Part shown: positions 9,233-17,003 of the stretch, in pieces | Position numbering within the stretch: position 1 is the first letter of the stretch | Layout: every line of letters starts with the position of its first letter | Assembly (NCBI GenBank): GCA_039934835.1 | Contig: JBDTLK010000001.1 | Span: forward strand, 1 to 64,000 | Reading direction: 5' to 3' | Length of the DNA stretch: 64,000 bases | Source of the DNA: PALSA-1003 sp039934835 | GTDB taxonomy: Bacteria > Pseudomonadota > Gammaproteobacteria > Burkholderiales > Casimicrobiaceae | Notes under the pieces: generated by a model | The model's database searches: none | What the model was told of the DNA's origin: nothing | What the model saw: only the letters and a program-made list of their open reading frames with translations | Program-made: the position numbers and the translations under genes

Positions 9233-10246
9233 CTATTTCTTCTTCGCCGCCTCCGCTGCTTCGCGCGCGCTTTCCTTCTCGTACGTCGCCTTGTCGAAGC
9301 CACCGCCGGAGCCTTTGGCGACATCGCGCACGACCGCCCACGAGGTCTTGAAGTTCACGGGGAAAAACCGGTCGGCGCCGTCGAAGGCTTTCTGCATTTC
9401 CGGCGGGAAGCGGTAGTCGTAGAAGCAGCCGAGCATCTTGTCGACCAGTGCCGGCGCGAGGTCGTGCGCGTAGGCGAACGACGAGGTCGGGAATTTCTGG
9501 CTGCGGTAGATCACGCGGAAATCCGCTTCCTTCACCTGGCCGCGCTCGGCCATGCGATGGAACACGTCCGAAGCGACCGCAGCGGCGTCGTAGTCGCCCG
9601 AATTCACGCCCATGACCGACTGGTCGTGCTTGCCCGAGAAAATGATCTTGTAGTCCTTGTCGGGGGTTAGACCTTCGCCAGGAAACAGCGCCAACGGCGC
9701 CATGTGCCCGGAATTGGACGATGGCGCCGTATGCGCGACTTTCTTGCCTTTCAGGTCGCTTAGTTTCTGATAGGGCGAGCTCGCCTTGACGACGACAATC
9801 AGGTTATAGCCCTGGAATTCCTTGGCGGTGCCTTTCACGGCAAAGGGTATCGCCCCGGCCAGATTGACCGCGAAGGCCGTGGGGCCAGTGGAGAAGCCAG
9901 CGACGTGCAGGCGGCCCGAGCGCATCGCCTCGATTTCGGCGGCGTTCGACTGAACCTGATAGAAGACGACCTTCTTGTCCAGGCATTTCGATAGATACGT
10001 CGTGAACGGCTTAAAGATGTTTTCGTAGACGGCGGGGTCTTCCACCGGCGTGTAGGTGAAGACGATCGTCGATGGATTCTTCCATTTCTTCGCATCGACC
10101 GGCGCGTCAGCGACCATGTCGTTGTTGGCGTCGCAATACATCTGGTCGAGTTCACCGCGATTCTTACAAGCATCCGCAGCAAACGCGGCCGACGAAAACA
10201 TCGCGACAAAGAGTCCGGCAAGCACCGGAACGCAGGCTTTGAACAT
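9233..10246 (-). CDS. phnD: Phosphonate/phosphite-type substrate-binding protein
   Basis: 337 residues with a clear signal peptide (MFKACVPVLAGLFVAMFSSA, then AFA), so it is exported to the periplasm. PhnD-family landmarks are VFTYTPVEDPAVYENIFKP near residue 62, AGFSTGPTAF near 117 and APSSNSGHMAPLALF near 172. The last motif contains the loop that in PhnD/PtxB-type proteins holds the phosphonate or phosphite. An excellent ribosome site (AGGAGG) precedes the ATG. It is the first gene of the phnD-phnC-phnE-phnE-parA run. No C-P lyase or phosphite dehydrogenase gene is in the window, so the substrate stays open. Confidence 0.9.
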   Translation of the reverse strand: MFKACVPVLAGLFVAMFSSAAFAADACKNRGELDQMYCDANNDMVADAPVDAKKWKNPSTIVFTYTPVEDPAVYENIFKPFTTYLSKCLDKKVVFYQVQSNAAEIEAMRSGRLHVAGFSTGPTAFAVNLAGAIPFAVKGTAKEFQGYNLIVVVKASSPYQKLSDLKGKKVAHTAPSSNSGHMAPLALFPGEGLTPDKDYKIIFSGKHDQSVMGVNSGDYDAAAVASDVFHRMAERGQVKEADFRVIYRSQKFPTSSFAYAHDLAPALVDKMLGCFYDYRFPPEMQKAFDGADRFFPVNFKTSWAVVRDVAKGSGGGFDKATYEKESAREAAEAAKKK

Positions 10247-10353
10247 GGGACTTTCCTCCTAAGGCCATGGGATTTGGCTCTGCGCACATTTTCGCATACA
10301 ACGCCGGCCAGACCGAGGCCGGCGTAACCGCACGAGAGACGAAGGAAAAAATG

Positions 10354-10365
10354 CGATAATTATCG
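10354..10365 (+). promoter_or_regulatory. Probable -10 element and palindrome before glmU
   Basis: A 12-base perfect palindrome, CGATAATTATCG, contains a good -10 hexamer GATAAT (10355-10360). Transcription would then begin near 10367, only about 3 bases before the glmU ATG. No good -35 was seen. The palindrome could also be an operator or just the symmetrical AT-rich core. Confidence 0.45.
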
Positions 10366-10369
10366 ACCC

Positions 10370-11737
10370 ATGGCAACGCCCCTGCACATCGCGATTCTCG
10401 CGGCCGGCGAAGGCAAGCGCATGCGCTCGGCGCTGCCCAAAGTCCTGCACCTGCTCGCGGGCACGCCTTTGCTCGGGCACGTCCTGGCCACCGCACACAC
10501 GCTGGAGCCTGGGGCGGTGTGCATCGTACATGGGAAGGACGGCGGCGCACTGCGCGGCCGCTTTCCCGACGCCGATCTCGCGTGGGCGCTGCAAGACCCG
10601 CCCGCGGGAACGGGTGACGCGCTCAAACGCGCGCTGGCAGCACTGCCCGCCGCCGGCGTGACGCTGGTACTGTTCGGCGCCGATCCCCTCGCCCGCGCCG
10701 AAACGCTGCTTGCGGTAGTGGCGCGCGCGCAGGCCGGCGCGCTGTCGCTGCTGACCATCGACCTGGACAATCCCACCGGCTACGGCAGGATCGTGCGCGA
10801 TGCGCGGGGCAAAGTCGTCGCCATTGTCGAGCAGAAAGACGCGACGCCGCAGCAGCTCGCGCTGCGCGAAATCAACACCGGCGTGATGGCCGCGCCTACT
10901 GCTTCCTTCGTGCGTTGGCTCGCGCGCATCAGCAACCGCAACGCCAGCGGCGAATACTACCTGACCGATGTCGTCGCGCTGGCGGTCGCCGAAGGCACGC
11001 CGGTCGAAGCGACACGCGCCGCGAGCGTGATCGAGACGCTGGGCGTCAACAGCCAGCGCGACCTGGCGCTGATCGAGCGCCTCTACCAGCGTGCGCAGGC
11101 CGATGCTTTGCTCGACGCGGGTGTCGCGCTCGCCGACCCGGATCGCGTTGATGTTCGCGGCACCTTGTCGTGCGGGCGCGACGTGCGCATCGACGTTGGC
11201 TGCATTTTCGAAGGCGCGGTGACGCTGGGCGACAACGTCGTGATCGGCGCGCATTGCGTCCTCAAGAACGTCCAGGTTGGCGCGGGCACCGCGATCGCGC
11301 CGTTCTCGCACCTCGAAGACGCGAAGCTCGGCACCCAGTGTCGCGTTGGGCCGTACGCGCGCATTCGTCCGGCGACGGTGCTGGGTGACGAAGCGCACAT
11401 CGGCAATTTCGTCGAAGTCAAAGCCAGCACCTTCGGCGCGCGCAGCAAGGCCAATCACCTCGCCTATGTGGGCGACACGACCGTCGGCCGCGACGTGAAC
11501 ATCGGCGCGGGCACGATCACCTGCAACTACGACGGCGCGACGAAACATCGTACCGTGATCGAAGACGACGTTCACATCGGGTCCGATACGCAACTCGTCG
11601 CCCCCGTCACCATCGGCCGTGGCGCCACCATCGCCGCCGGGACCACCGTATGGAACGACGTTGCAGACAACATGCTGGCGATGAACGAGAAGACGCAAGT
11701 CGCGCGCAGCGGCTGGAAACGACCCAAGAAGGGCTAG
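10370..11737 (+). CDS. glmU: Bifunctional GlcNAc-1-P uridyltransferase / GlcN-1-P acetyltransferase
   Basis: 455 residues, the standard GlmU length. The N-terminal uridyltransferase half has the nucleotide-binding motif LAAGEGKRMRSALPKVLH at residues 8-25. The C-terminal half is a left-handed beta-helix of hexapeptide repeats ending in the acetyltransferase region (NHLAYVGDTTVGRDVNIGAG and TITCNYDGATKHRT). It makes UDP-GlcNAc in the cytoplasm for peptidoglycan and lipopolysaccharide. glmS follows after 7 bases, so two steps of the same pathway are co-transcribed. Confidence 0.97.
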   Translation: MATPLHIAILAAGEGKRMRSALPKVLHLLAGTPLLGHVLATAHTLEPGAVCIVHGKDGGALRGRFPDADLAWALQDPPAGTGDALKRALAALPAAGVTLVLFGADPLARAETLLAVVARAQAGALSLLTIDLDNPTGYGRIVRDARGKVVAIVEQKDATPQQLALREINTGVMAAPTASFVRWLARISNRNASGEYYLTDVVALAVAEGTPVEATRAASVIETLGVNSQRDLALIERLYQRAQADALLDAGVALADPDRVDVRGTLSCGRDVRIDVGCIFEGAVTLGDNVVIGAHCVLKNVQVGAGTAIAPFSHLEDAKLGTQCRVGPYARIRPATVLGDEAHIGNFVEVKASTFGARSKANHLAYVGDTTVGRDVNIGAGTITCNYDGATKHRTVIEDDVHIGSDTQLVAPVTIGRGATIAAGTTVWNDVADNMLAMNEKTQVARSGWKRPKKG

Positions 11738-11744
11738 CAAAACC

Positions 11745-13559
11745 ATGTGCGGAATTGTCGCTGCAGTCGCTCGCGCCAACGTGGTCCCGATCCTGATCGA
11801 GGGCGTGCGCCGGCTGGAGTATCGCGGCTATGACTCGACCGGCCTCGCAGTCATCAACGGCGGATTGCATCGTCTGGTGAGCACCGCACGCGTCGCCGAC
11901 CTCGCGGCGCAGGCCGAGGCGACGCATATTTCCGGTCTGACCGGCATTTCGCACACGCGCTGGGCGACGCACGGCGCGCCGACATCCGTCAACGCGCACC
12001 CGCACGTCAGCAGCGACGAAATCGCGGTGGTGCACAACGGCATCATCGAGAATTTCGAATCCTTGCGCGAGCGGCTGCAGGCGCAGGGCTACAAGTTCGT
12101 CACGCAGACCGACACCGAAGTCATCGCCCACCTCATTCACGCGCATTACCGGGGCAACCTGCTCGACGCGGTGCGCAAGTCGGTCGCCGAATTCAAGGGG
12201 GCGTATGCGATCGCGGCGATTTCTACGCGCGAACCTGGCCGCGCGGTGGGCGCGCGCTACGGCAGCCCGCTGCTGGTGGGCATCGGCGAGCACGATCATT
12301 TCCTGGCCTCCGATGCCAGCGCGATCGCGCCGGTGACGCAGCGCGTCGCCTATCTCGAGGAAGGCGACGTCGCCGACATCACGCTCGACGCCTTCGCGAT
12401 CTATGACGCCAACGGCGATCGCATAACCCGGGAAGTGGTGACAGTTGCGGCGTCGGGTGACGCGGTCGAGCTGGGGCCCTACCGGCATTTCATGCAGAAG
12501 GAAATTTTCGAGCAGCCGCGCGCCATCGCCGACACGCTGGAGAGTGTCGGCGGTATCGGTCCCGACCTGTTCGGGGCGGATGCCGCGGCGGTATTTGCAA
12601 AGGTCCGCGCGGTGCATCTGTTGGCGTGCGGCACGAGTTACTACGCGGCGTTGCTGGGCAGGCTCTGGCTGGAAGGCGTGGCGGGCATTCCGGCACAAGC
12701 CGAGATCGCCAGCGAATACCGCTATCGAGACAGCGTGCCTAATGCGGATGCGCTGGTCGTGGTGATATCGCAATCGGGCGAGACCGCCGACACGCTGGCT
12801 GCGCTGAAGCACGCCAAGGAATTGGGGCATCGCCACACGCTAGCTATCTGCAACGTGGCCACCAGCTCGATGGTGCGGCAGACCGCGCTCACGTTCCTGA
12901 CGCGGGCGGGCACCGAAGTCGGCGTCGCGTCGACCAAGGCGTTCACGACCCAGTTGACGGCGCAATTTCTGTTGACGCTGACGCTCGCCAAGCTTCGCGG
13001 CCGCCTTGATGCCAGCGAAGAAGCGCGCTGGCTGGGGGCGCTACGGCATCTGCCGGCGGCGATTCAGGCAGTGCTGGCACTTGAGCCGGCGATCATCGCA
13101 TGGGCACAGCAGTTCGCGAAAAAGCAGAACACGCTCTTTCTCGGACGCGGGCTGCACTACCCCATCGCCCTTGAGGGTGCGCTCAAGCTCAAGGAGATCT
13201 CCTACATCCACGCCGAAGCGTATCCGGCAGGCGAACTCAAGCACGGTCCGCTGGCGCTGGTCGATGCGAACATGCCGGTGGTAGCGATCGCGCCCAACGA
13301 TGCGCTGCTCGAAAAACTCAAGTCGAACCTGCAGGAAGTACGCGCGCGCGGCGGAGAGCTCTACGTGATCGCCGATGCCGACAGCCACATCCAGTCGAGC
13401 GAAGGTATCCATGTACTGCGCTTGCCCGAGCATGCCGGGCTGCTCTCGCCGGTCGTGCATACCATCCCGATGCAGCTCCTCGCGTATCACACCGCGGTGC
13501 TGCGCGGGACCGATGTCGACAAGCCGCGAAATCTGGCAAAGTCGGTGACGGTGGAATGA
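11745..13559 (+). CDS. glmS: Glutamine--fructose-6-phosphate aminotransferase (isomerizing)
   Basis: 604 residues, typical for GlmS. The mature N-terminus is MCGIVAAV, where Cys2 is the glutaminase nucleophile. The two SIS domains carry CGTSYYAALLGRLWLE and ISQSGETADTLAAL. The C-terminal tail ends LAKSVTVE as in the family. The enzyme makes glucosamine 6-phosphate, the entry step to UDP-GlcNAc, and is paired with glmU just upstream. I see no glmS ribozyme-like leader, as expected outside Gram-positives. Confidence 0.97.
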   Translation: MCGIVAAVARANVVPILIEGVRRLEYRGYDSTGLAVINGGLHRLVSTARVADLAAQAEATHISGLTGISHTRWATHGAPTSVNAHPHVSSDEIAVVHNGIIENFESLRERLQAQGYKFVTQTDTEVIAHLIHAHYRGNLLDAVRKSVAEFKGAYAIAAISTREPGRAVGARYGSPLLVGIGEHDHFLASDASAIAPVTQRVAYLEEGDVADITLDAFAIYDANGDRITREVVTVAASGDAVELGPYRHFMQKEIFEQPRAIADTLESVGGIGPDLFGADAAAVFAKVRAVHLLACGTSYYAALLGRLWLEGVAGIPAQAEIASEYRYRDSVPNADALVVVISQSGETADTLAALKHAKELGHRHTLAICNVATSSMVRQTALTFLTRAGTEVGVASTKAFTTQLTAQFLLTLTLAKLRGRLDASEEARWLGALRHLPAAIQAVLALEPAIIAWAQQFAKKQNTLFLGRGLHYPIALEGALKLKEISYIHAEAYPAGELKHGPLALVDANMPVVAIAPNDALLEKLKSNLQEVRARGGELYVIADADSHIQSSEGIHVLRLPEHAGLLSPVVHTIPMQLLAYHTAVLRGTDVDKPRNLAKSVTVE

Positions 13560-13685
13560 CGCAACTGGCGCCGAAGGCGGCGCATGCGCTGATTTGTCGG
13601 GCGTTTTTCCAGGGGCAAGAATATGATGCGTATCATAAAAAGACTGTTTACTCGCATCCATGGAATCCAACCGAAGCAAGAACGC
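13560..13685. other. Non-coding stretch between glmS and the MFS remnant
   Basis: AT-richer than its surroundings around 13620-13670. I see no gene and no classical terminator. The bases probably mark a deletion junction that removed most of the exporter gene. Confidence 0.4.
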
Positions 13686-13903
13686 CTGCCGGCAGACCAG
13701 TACGCGGCAGGCAGCGCCGTCAACCAGGCCACGCGCCAGATCGGCTCTGTGCTCGGAGTTGCGAGCACGGTGCTCCTGCTGGGGCATGCCGGCGTGCATC
13801 GCGCGGACTTCACGTGGCATATGGGATGCACGTCGCCCGGGCGCTGACGACCGCTGCGCTCTGCCTCCCGGTGAAAACGCGGCCGCATGCGGCGAAGGCG
13901 TAA
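13686..13903 (+). pseudogene. 3' remnant of a DHA2-type (EmrB-like) MFS drug exporter
   Basis: Only the end of the gene survives. In one frame, from 13686, the translation LPADQYAAGSAVNQATRQIG and SVLGVASTVLLLGHAGVHRADF matches the region before the last membrane helices of 14-helix DHA2 transporters. Near 13809 the frame must shift by one base to continue as HVAYGMHVARALTTAALCLP and VKTRPHAAKA, ending at a TAA at 13901. The N-terminal 400 or so residues are absent; the bases upstream (13560-13685) look unrelated. So it is both truncated and frameshifted. Confidence 0.65.
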
Positions 13904-13919
13904 CCCGATCGGGTAGTAT

Positions 13920-15089
13920 TCAACGCGCGGCGAGGCGCCATAGCGACGTGACTTCGGCGGCGCGCGCCGCATGCAGGGGATCGGTTGCATCGCGCGCGCG
14001 CGGATGAATCGGCCGAACGTCGCTTCGGTCAACTACGCGCAAGCCCGCGGCCTCGAATGTCCCGACCAGGTCCGATCTCGACCGCAGGCCGAGATGCTCT
14101 GCGAGATCGGAGAGGATCAACCAGCCCTCGCCTCCGGGCTCCAGATGCCGCGGCAGCGCAGCGAGAAACCCGTGCAGCATGTGGCTTTCGGGATCGAAGA
14201 TCCCGCGCTCAAGCGGAGAACTCGGCCGCGCGGGAATCCACGGCGGATTGCACACCACCAGCGCCGCGCGGCCTTTGGGAAACAGGTCCGCAGGCACAAC
14301 GTCCACTCGATTCTCCAAGCGCAGGCGCTGGAGATTCTCGCGGGCGCATGCCAGCGCGCGCGGATCGAGGTCGCTCGCGACCACGCGTTGGCTGCCACGA
14401 CGCGCAAGCACCGCTGCGAGCACGCCGGTCCCCGTGCCAATGTCGAAGGCGACGCCGAACGTCGACAGCAACGCGGGCAGGGGTGCCTGCGCGACCAGGT
14501 CGACATATTCGCTGCGAATCGGCGCGAATACGCCGTAGTGCGGATGGATGCGGCCACCGATTGCGGGAATTTCGATCCCTTTGGTGCGCCATTCGTGTGC
14601 GCCGACTACGCCAAGCAGCTCGCGCAGTGCGACGACCGAGGGTTCCTCCTCGCCGGGACCATAGGCTTCGCTGCATGCTTGCCGGATGTCGGGCGCACGG
14701 CGCAGCGCGATGCCGTAGTCGGCGTCAAGCAGTATCAGCAGCATACCCAGGGTGCGCGCACGCTGTGACTGGGCCTGGCGATGGAGGTTGAAGACGTCGG
14801 CCGAAGACCTTAGCGGCGCGGATGCTGCCGGCGCTGCGCCCTTCGCGGGCCTGCGTGGCTGGCGATCGGTGCGACTCGCCAACGCAATCAGCAATTGCCG
14901 CGCGTTCTGGAAGTCGCCGCGCCACAACAGTGCAGTGCCTTGGCAGGCGAGGCCGTAAGCGTCATCGGCGGTGATGCGGTCATCGACCATGACGACCCGT
15001 CGTGGTGGCGGCGCACCACGTTCCGACCGCCAGCGTGCGGCGAACTCGCGGCCGTCCTCGGTCCAGCGAACGACCGGGTGCGCAGGCAC
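13920..15089 (-). CDS. Class I SAM-dependent methyltransferase
   Basis: 389 residues from the GTG at 15089, chosen because it lies one base after the stop of the upstream gene; the longer open frame would run through that gene. The C-terminal half has the SAM-binding motif DIGTGTG (residues 216-222) and the NPPW motif (281-284), the active-site signature of N-methyltransferases that act on glutamine side chains or nucleobases (HemK/PrmC, RsmC, TrmN6 relatives). The N-terminal 200 residues are a distinct domain that may recognise substrate. The actual substrate is unknown. Confidence 0.8.
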   Translation of the reverse strand: MPAHPVVRWTEDGREFAARWRSERGAPPPRRVVMVDDRITADDAYGLACQGTALLWRGDFQNARQLLIALASRTDRQPRRPAKGAAPAASAPLRSSADVFNLHRQAQSQRARTLGMLLILLDADYGIALRRAPDIRQACSEAYGPGEEEPSVVALRELLGVVGAHEWRTKGIEIPAIGGRIHPHYGVFAPIRSEYVDLVAQAPLPALLSTFGVAFDIGTGTGVLAAVLARRGSQRVVASDLDPRALACARENLQRLRLENRVDVVPADLFPKGRAALVVCNPPWIPARPSSPLERGIFDPESHMLHGFLAALPRHLEPGGEGWLILSDLAEHLGLRSRSDLVGTFEAAGLRVVDRSDVRPIHPRARDATDPLHAARAAEVTSLWRLAAR

Positions 15090-15090
15090 G

Positions 15091-15438
15091 CTAGAGCTCG
15101 GTGTATTTCTTGCTGCTTCCACGCGCCTTGTCCACCGGGTACTTCGCCGCGTTTGCAACGAGCTTTGCCTTCGCTGCGGCGATTGGATCGATGCCCAACG
15201 CATCGCTGAGGCGGATGAGGTACAGGAGCACGTCCGCCACTTCGTCGGTTGCCGCAGCGTGCGCCTCGGCGGCAAGACCGCGGCTCTGCTCTTCGGTGAG
15301 CCATTGGAAGATCTCGAGCAGCTCGCCCGACTCGGCGGCCAGTGCCATCGCGAGGTTCTTGGGCGAATGAAACTGGTTCCAATCGCGCGCGGCGGCAAAC
15401 TTGCGCAACTGGTCACGGAGAATTTCGAAATCGTTCAC
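15091..15438 (-). CDS. MazG-like nucleotide pyrophosphohydrolase
   Basis: 115 residues from the GTG at 15438, which has a TTGGGAG ribosome site; the longer frame runs into the pseudouridine synthase gene. The all-alpha NTP pyrophosphatase motif ExxE...ExxD is present as Glu36, Glu39, Glu66 and Asp69, which bind magnesium. Length and sequence (MALAAESGELLEIFQWLTEE) resemble the RS21-C6/dCTPase-like branch that removes non-canonical or excess dNTPs. It is sandwiched between the synthase gene (26 bases) and the methyltransferase gene (1 base) in one operon. Confidence 0.87.
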   Translation of the reverse strand: MNDFEILRDQLRKFAAARDWNQFHSPKNLAMALAAESGELLEIFQWLTEEQSRGLAAEAHAAATDEVADVLLYLIRLSDALGIDPIAAAKAKLVANAAKYPVDKARGSSKKYTEL

Positions 15439-15464
15439 GACAATGCTCCCAAGGTGTCCTGCGC

Positions 15465-16421
15465 TCAGAACTTCTCGTCGGTTCGCAAATACCGCCACTG
15501 GCCAACCGGCAGTGCGCCGAGGGGGACGGTGCCGCTGCGCACTCGTTTCAGGCCGGTAACCGCCAGGCCCACCAGCTCGCACATGCGTCGAATCTGGCGC
15601 TTGCGGCCTTCGCGCAGCACGAAACGCAACTGGTCTTTGTTCTGCCACGATACGCGCGCCGGCTTGAGTTTGATGCCGTCGAGTTCCATTCCGTGTTGCA
15701 GCAGCTTCATGCCCTCGCTCGACAACGTACCGTCGACGCGCACCAGGTATTCCTTCTCGACCGCGGAGTCCTGTCCGATCAACTGCTTGGCGATGCGGCC
15801 ATCCTGCGTGAACACAATGAGCCCGGTCGAATCGATGTCGAGGCGGCCCGCGGGAGCGAGCCCGCGCAGGTGGCCGGGCTTGAACCTGGTCGGTGACGAA
15901 TCGCCGGCCCAGTGATTTTGCGGCGTGATGAGCACGATCGCGGGTTGATGGCCGTCTTCGGCCTGGCCCGACACGTAGCCGACAGGCTTGTTGAGCAGGA
16001 TTGTCACCTGTTCGCTCTGCTCACGCGCAGCAGCGCGATCGATCTCGATGTGCGCCTGCGGCGACACGCGAACCCCAAGGGTGGCAACGACCTTGCCGTC
16101 GACCTTGACCCACCGCTTCTCGATCCATTCGTCGGCTTCGCGGCGCGAGCATAGGCCCAGTTCGCTCATGCGTTTTGAGAGCCGCGGATCGTCGGGATTT
16201 TCATGGTTGGGGGAACGCCGCGTTGCTTGCTTCGGAACAGCCTGTCGCCCCCCGGTCGACTCGGATGGTGCGTGCGCGGACTGCGGGTTTCGCACGCCGG
16301 AAGTAGCAGACGCCTTCGCCAGCAACTTGCCGTGAAGGCCGCGTCTTGCGCGCGAACTTGGAACCTTCGCGGGCGCGGCTTGATCGACTGGCTTGGCGAC
16401 TTTGAGCGTGATGCGAGCCAT
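15465..16421 (-). CDS. Pseudouridine synthase of the RsuA/RluB/E/F family
   Basis: 318 residues from the ATG at 16421. A basic low-complexity tail of about 75 residues precedes an S4 RNA-binding domain (about 80-125, LSKRMSELGLCSRREADEWI). The catalytic domain has the GRLD motif with Asp195 as nucleophile and ends in the basic REGRKRQIRRMCELVGL segment typical of the family. It modifies a specific uridine of rRNA. The family members differ mainly in target site, so I do not assign RluB, RluF or RsuA. Confidence 0.87.
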   Translation of the reverse strand: MARITLKVAKPVDQAAPAKVPSSRARRGLHGKLLAKASATSGVRNPQSAHAPSESTGGRQAVPKQATRRSPNHENPDDPRLSKRMSELGLCSRREADEWIEKRWVKVDGKVVATLGVRVSPQAHIEIDRAAAREQSEQVTILLNKPVGYVSGQAEDGHQPAIVLITPQNHWAGDSSPTRFKPGHLRGLAPAGRLDIDSTGLIVFTQDGRIAKQLIGQDSAVEKEYLVRVDGTLSSEGMKLLQHGMELDGIKLKPARVSWQNKDQLRFVLREGRKRQIRRMCELVGLAVTGLKRVRSGTVPLGALPVGQWRYLRTDEKF

Positions 16422-16593
16422 GAGTGAAGTGGCGGCGAGGAACGACGACGGTCGCATGATAGCGGGTGCGCCGGTTTCGGGCGATGGTGCGAAATCTGGC
16501 GAAATTCCCGGCGTTTTCGTCCCCTGGCCTGCCGAATTCACCGCGCACGCGATGTGCGGCTGTCGCGCGAGGCACGAACGGCGCCGCACGGCG

Positions 16594-16622
16594 TTGCCCG
16601 GCGAGACCGCCCGTCATAAAAT
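16594..16622 (+). promoter_or_regulatory. Sigma70-type promoter of the 70-residue gene
   Basis: A -35 element TTGCCC (16594-16599) is separated by exactly 17 bases from a -10 element TAAAAT (16617-16622). Transcription should begin near 16629, giving a leader of about 112 bases. Confidence 0.6.
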
Positions 16623-16677
16623 GTAAGCCGCTCGAAATTCCACCACGACGCCCATGCCCGCTTCCTAACCACTCCCC

Positions 16678-16736
16678 GCTTCTCCTGACCCCGCCGACGC
16701 CCTTGGGGCGTCGTCACGTCAACTTTCAGGAGAAGC
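16678..16736 (+). promoter_or_regulatory. Leader RNA hairpin that sequesters the ribosome binding site
   Basis: GCTTCTCCTGA (16678-16688) is perfectly complementary over 11 bases to TCAGGAGAAGC (16726-16736), which contains the AGGAG ribosome site of the gene starting at 16741. Inside lies a second perfect 8-bp hairpin, CGACGCCC/GGGCGTCG with a TTG loop (16695-16713). Translation should be low unless the outer stem opens. The trigger (temperature, ligand, protein or ribosome) is unknown. Confidence 0.65.
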
Positions 16737-16740
16737 AGCG

Positions 16741-16953
16741 ATGGCCTACCGCGTCGAGCACGCTCGCAGTCAAGCCCAAGTCATCTGGGCGAACAAACCG
16801 TTTTCTGGCCGCCTTGGGCGTTACGTAGCAATCCGCCTGCGCGACGGCATGCTGACCGTGGCGATTCGCCATCGCGACATGCTGCAGTGGGTGCCGGTGC
16901 GAAAGGCACTCACCGAAGGCGAGGCAAGCCGGTGGGCCCGAACGGGCTTCTGA
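16741..16953 (+). CDS. Small hypothetical protein, 70 residues
   Basis: Begins MAYRVEHARSQAQVIWANKP, is basic and Trp-containing, and looks like a small beta-rich soluble protein. I know no function. It has a consensus-like ribosome site (CAGGAGAAGC) 4 to 8 bases before the ATG, its own promoter and a structured leader, all of which argue that it is a real, regulated gene. It is isolated: the upstream gene is divergent and the downstream moeA-type gene converges on it. Confidence 0.72.
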   Translation: MAYRVEHARSQAQVIWANKPFSGRLGRYVAIRLRDGMLTVAIRHRDMLQWVPVRKALTEGEASRWARTGF

Positions 16954-16961
16954 ACGATGCC

Positions 16962-16983
16962 GGCGCGGCTCTGCGGCCGCGCC
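16962..16983. terminator. Hairpin between converging genes
   Basis: GGCGCGGC (16962-16969) and GCCGCGCC (16976-16983) form a perfect 8-bp stem around a 6-base loop. No T-tract follows on either strand, so it is at best a weak or factor-dependent terminator shared by the two converging genes. Confidence 0.4.
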
Positions 16984-17003
16984 GCCGCGGCGAACGCGGG
17001 GAG

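Larger units (their letters stand above)
16422..16740. other. Intergenic region with promoter and structured leader
   Basis: This 319-base gap between the divergent synthase gene and the 70-residue gene holds no gene. It contains a promoter (16594-16622) and a leader that can fold over the ribosome site (16678-16736), annotated separately. Confidence 0.6.

Noticed and set aside
11738..11744. glmS ribozyme
   Set aside because: Only 7 bases separate glmU and glmS, which leaves no room for a ribozyme leader.
10259..11779. 506-codon open frame on the minus strand
   Set aside because: Antisense to glmU and without protein-like motifs; shadow of the GC-rich third codon positions.
16962..16983. 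Strong intrinsic terminator
   Set aside because: The hairpin is perfect but no T-tract follows on either side; kept only as a low-confidence feature.
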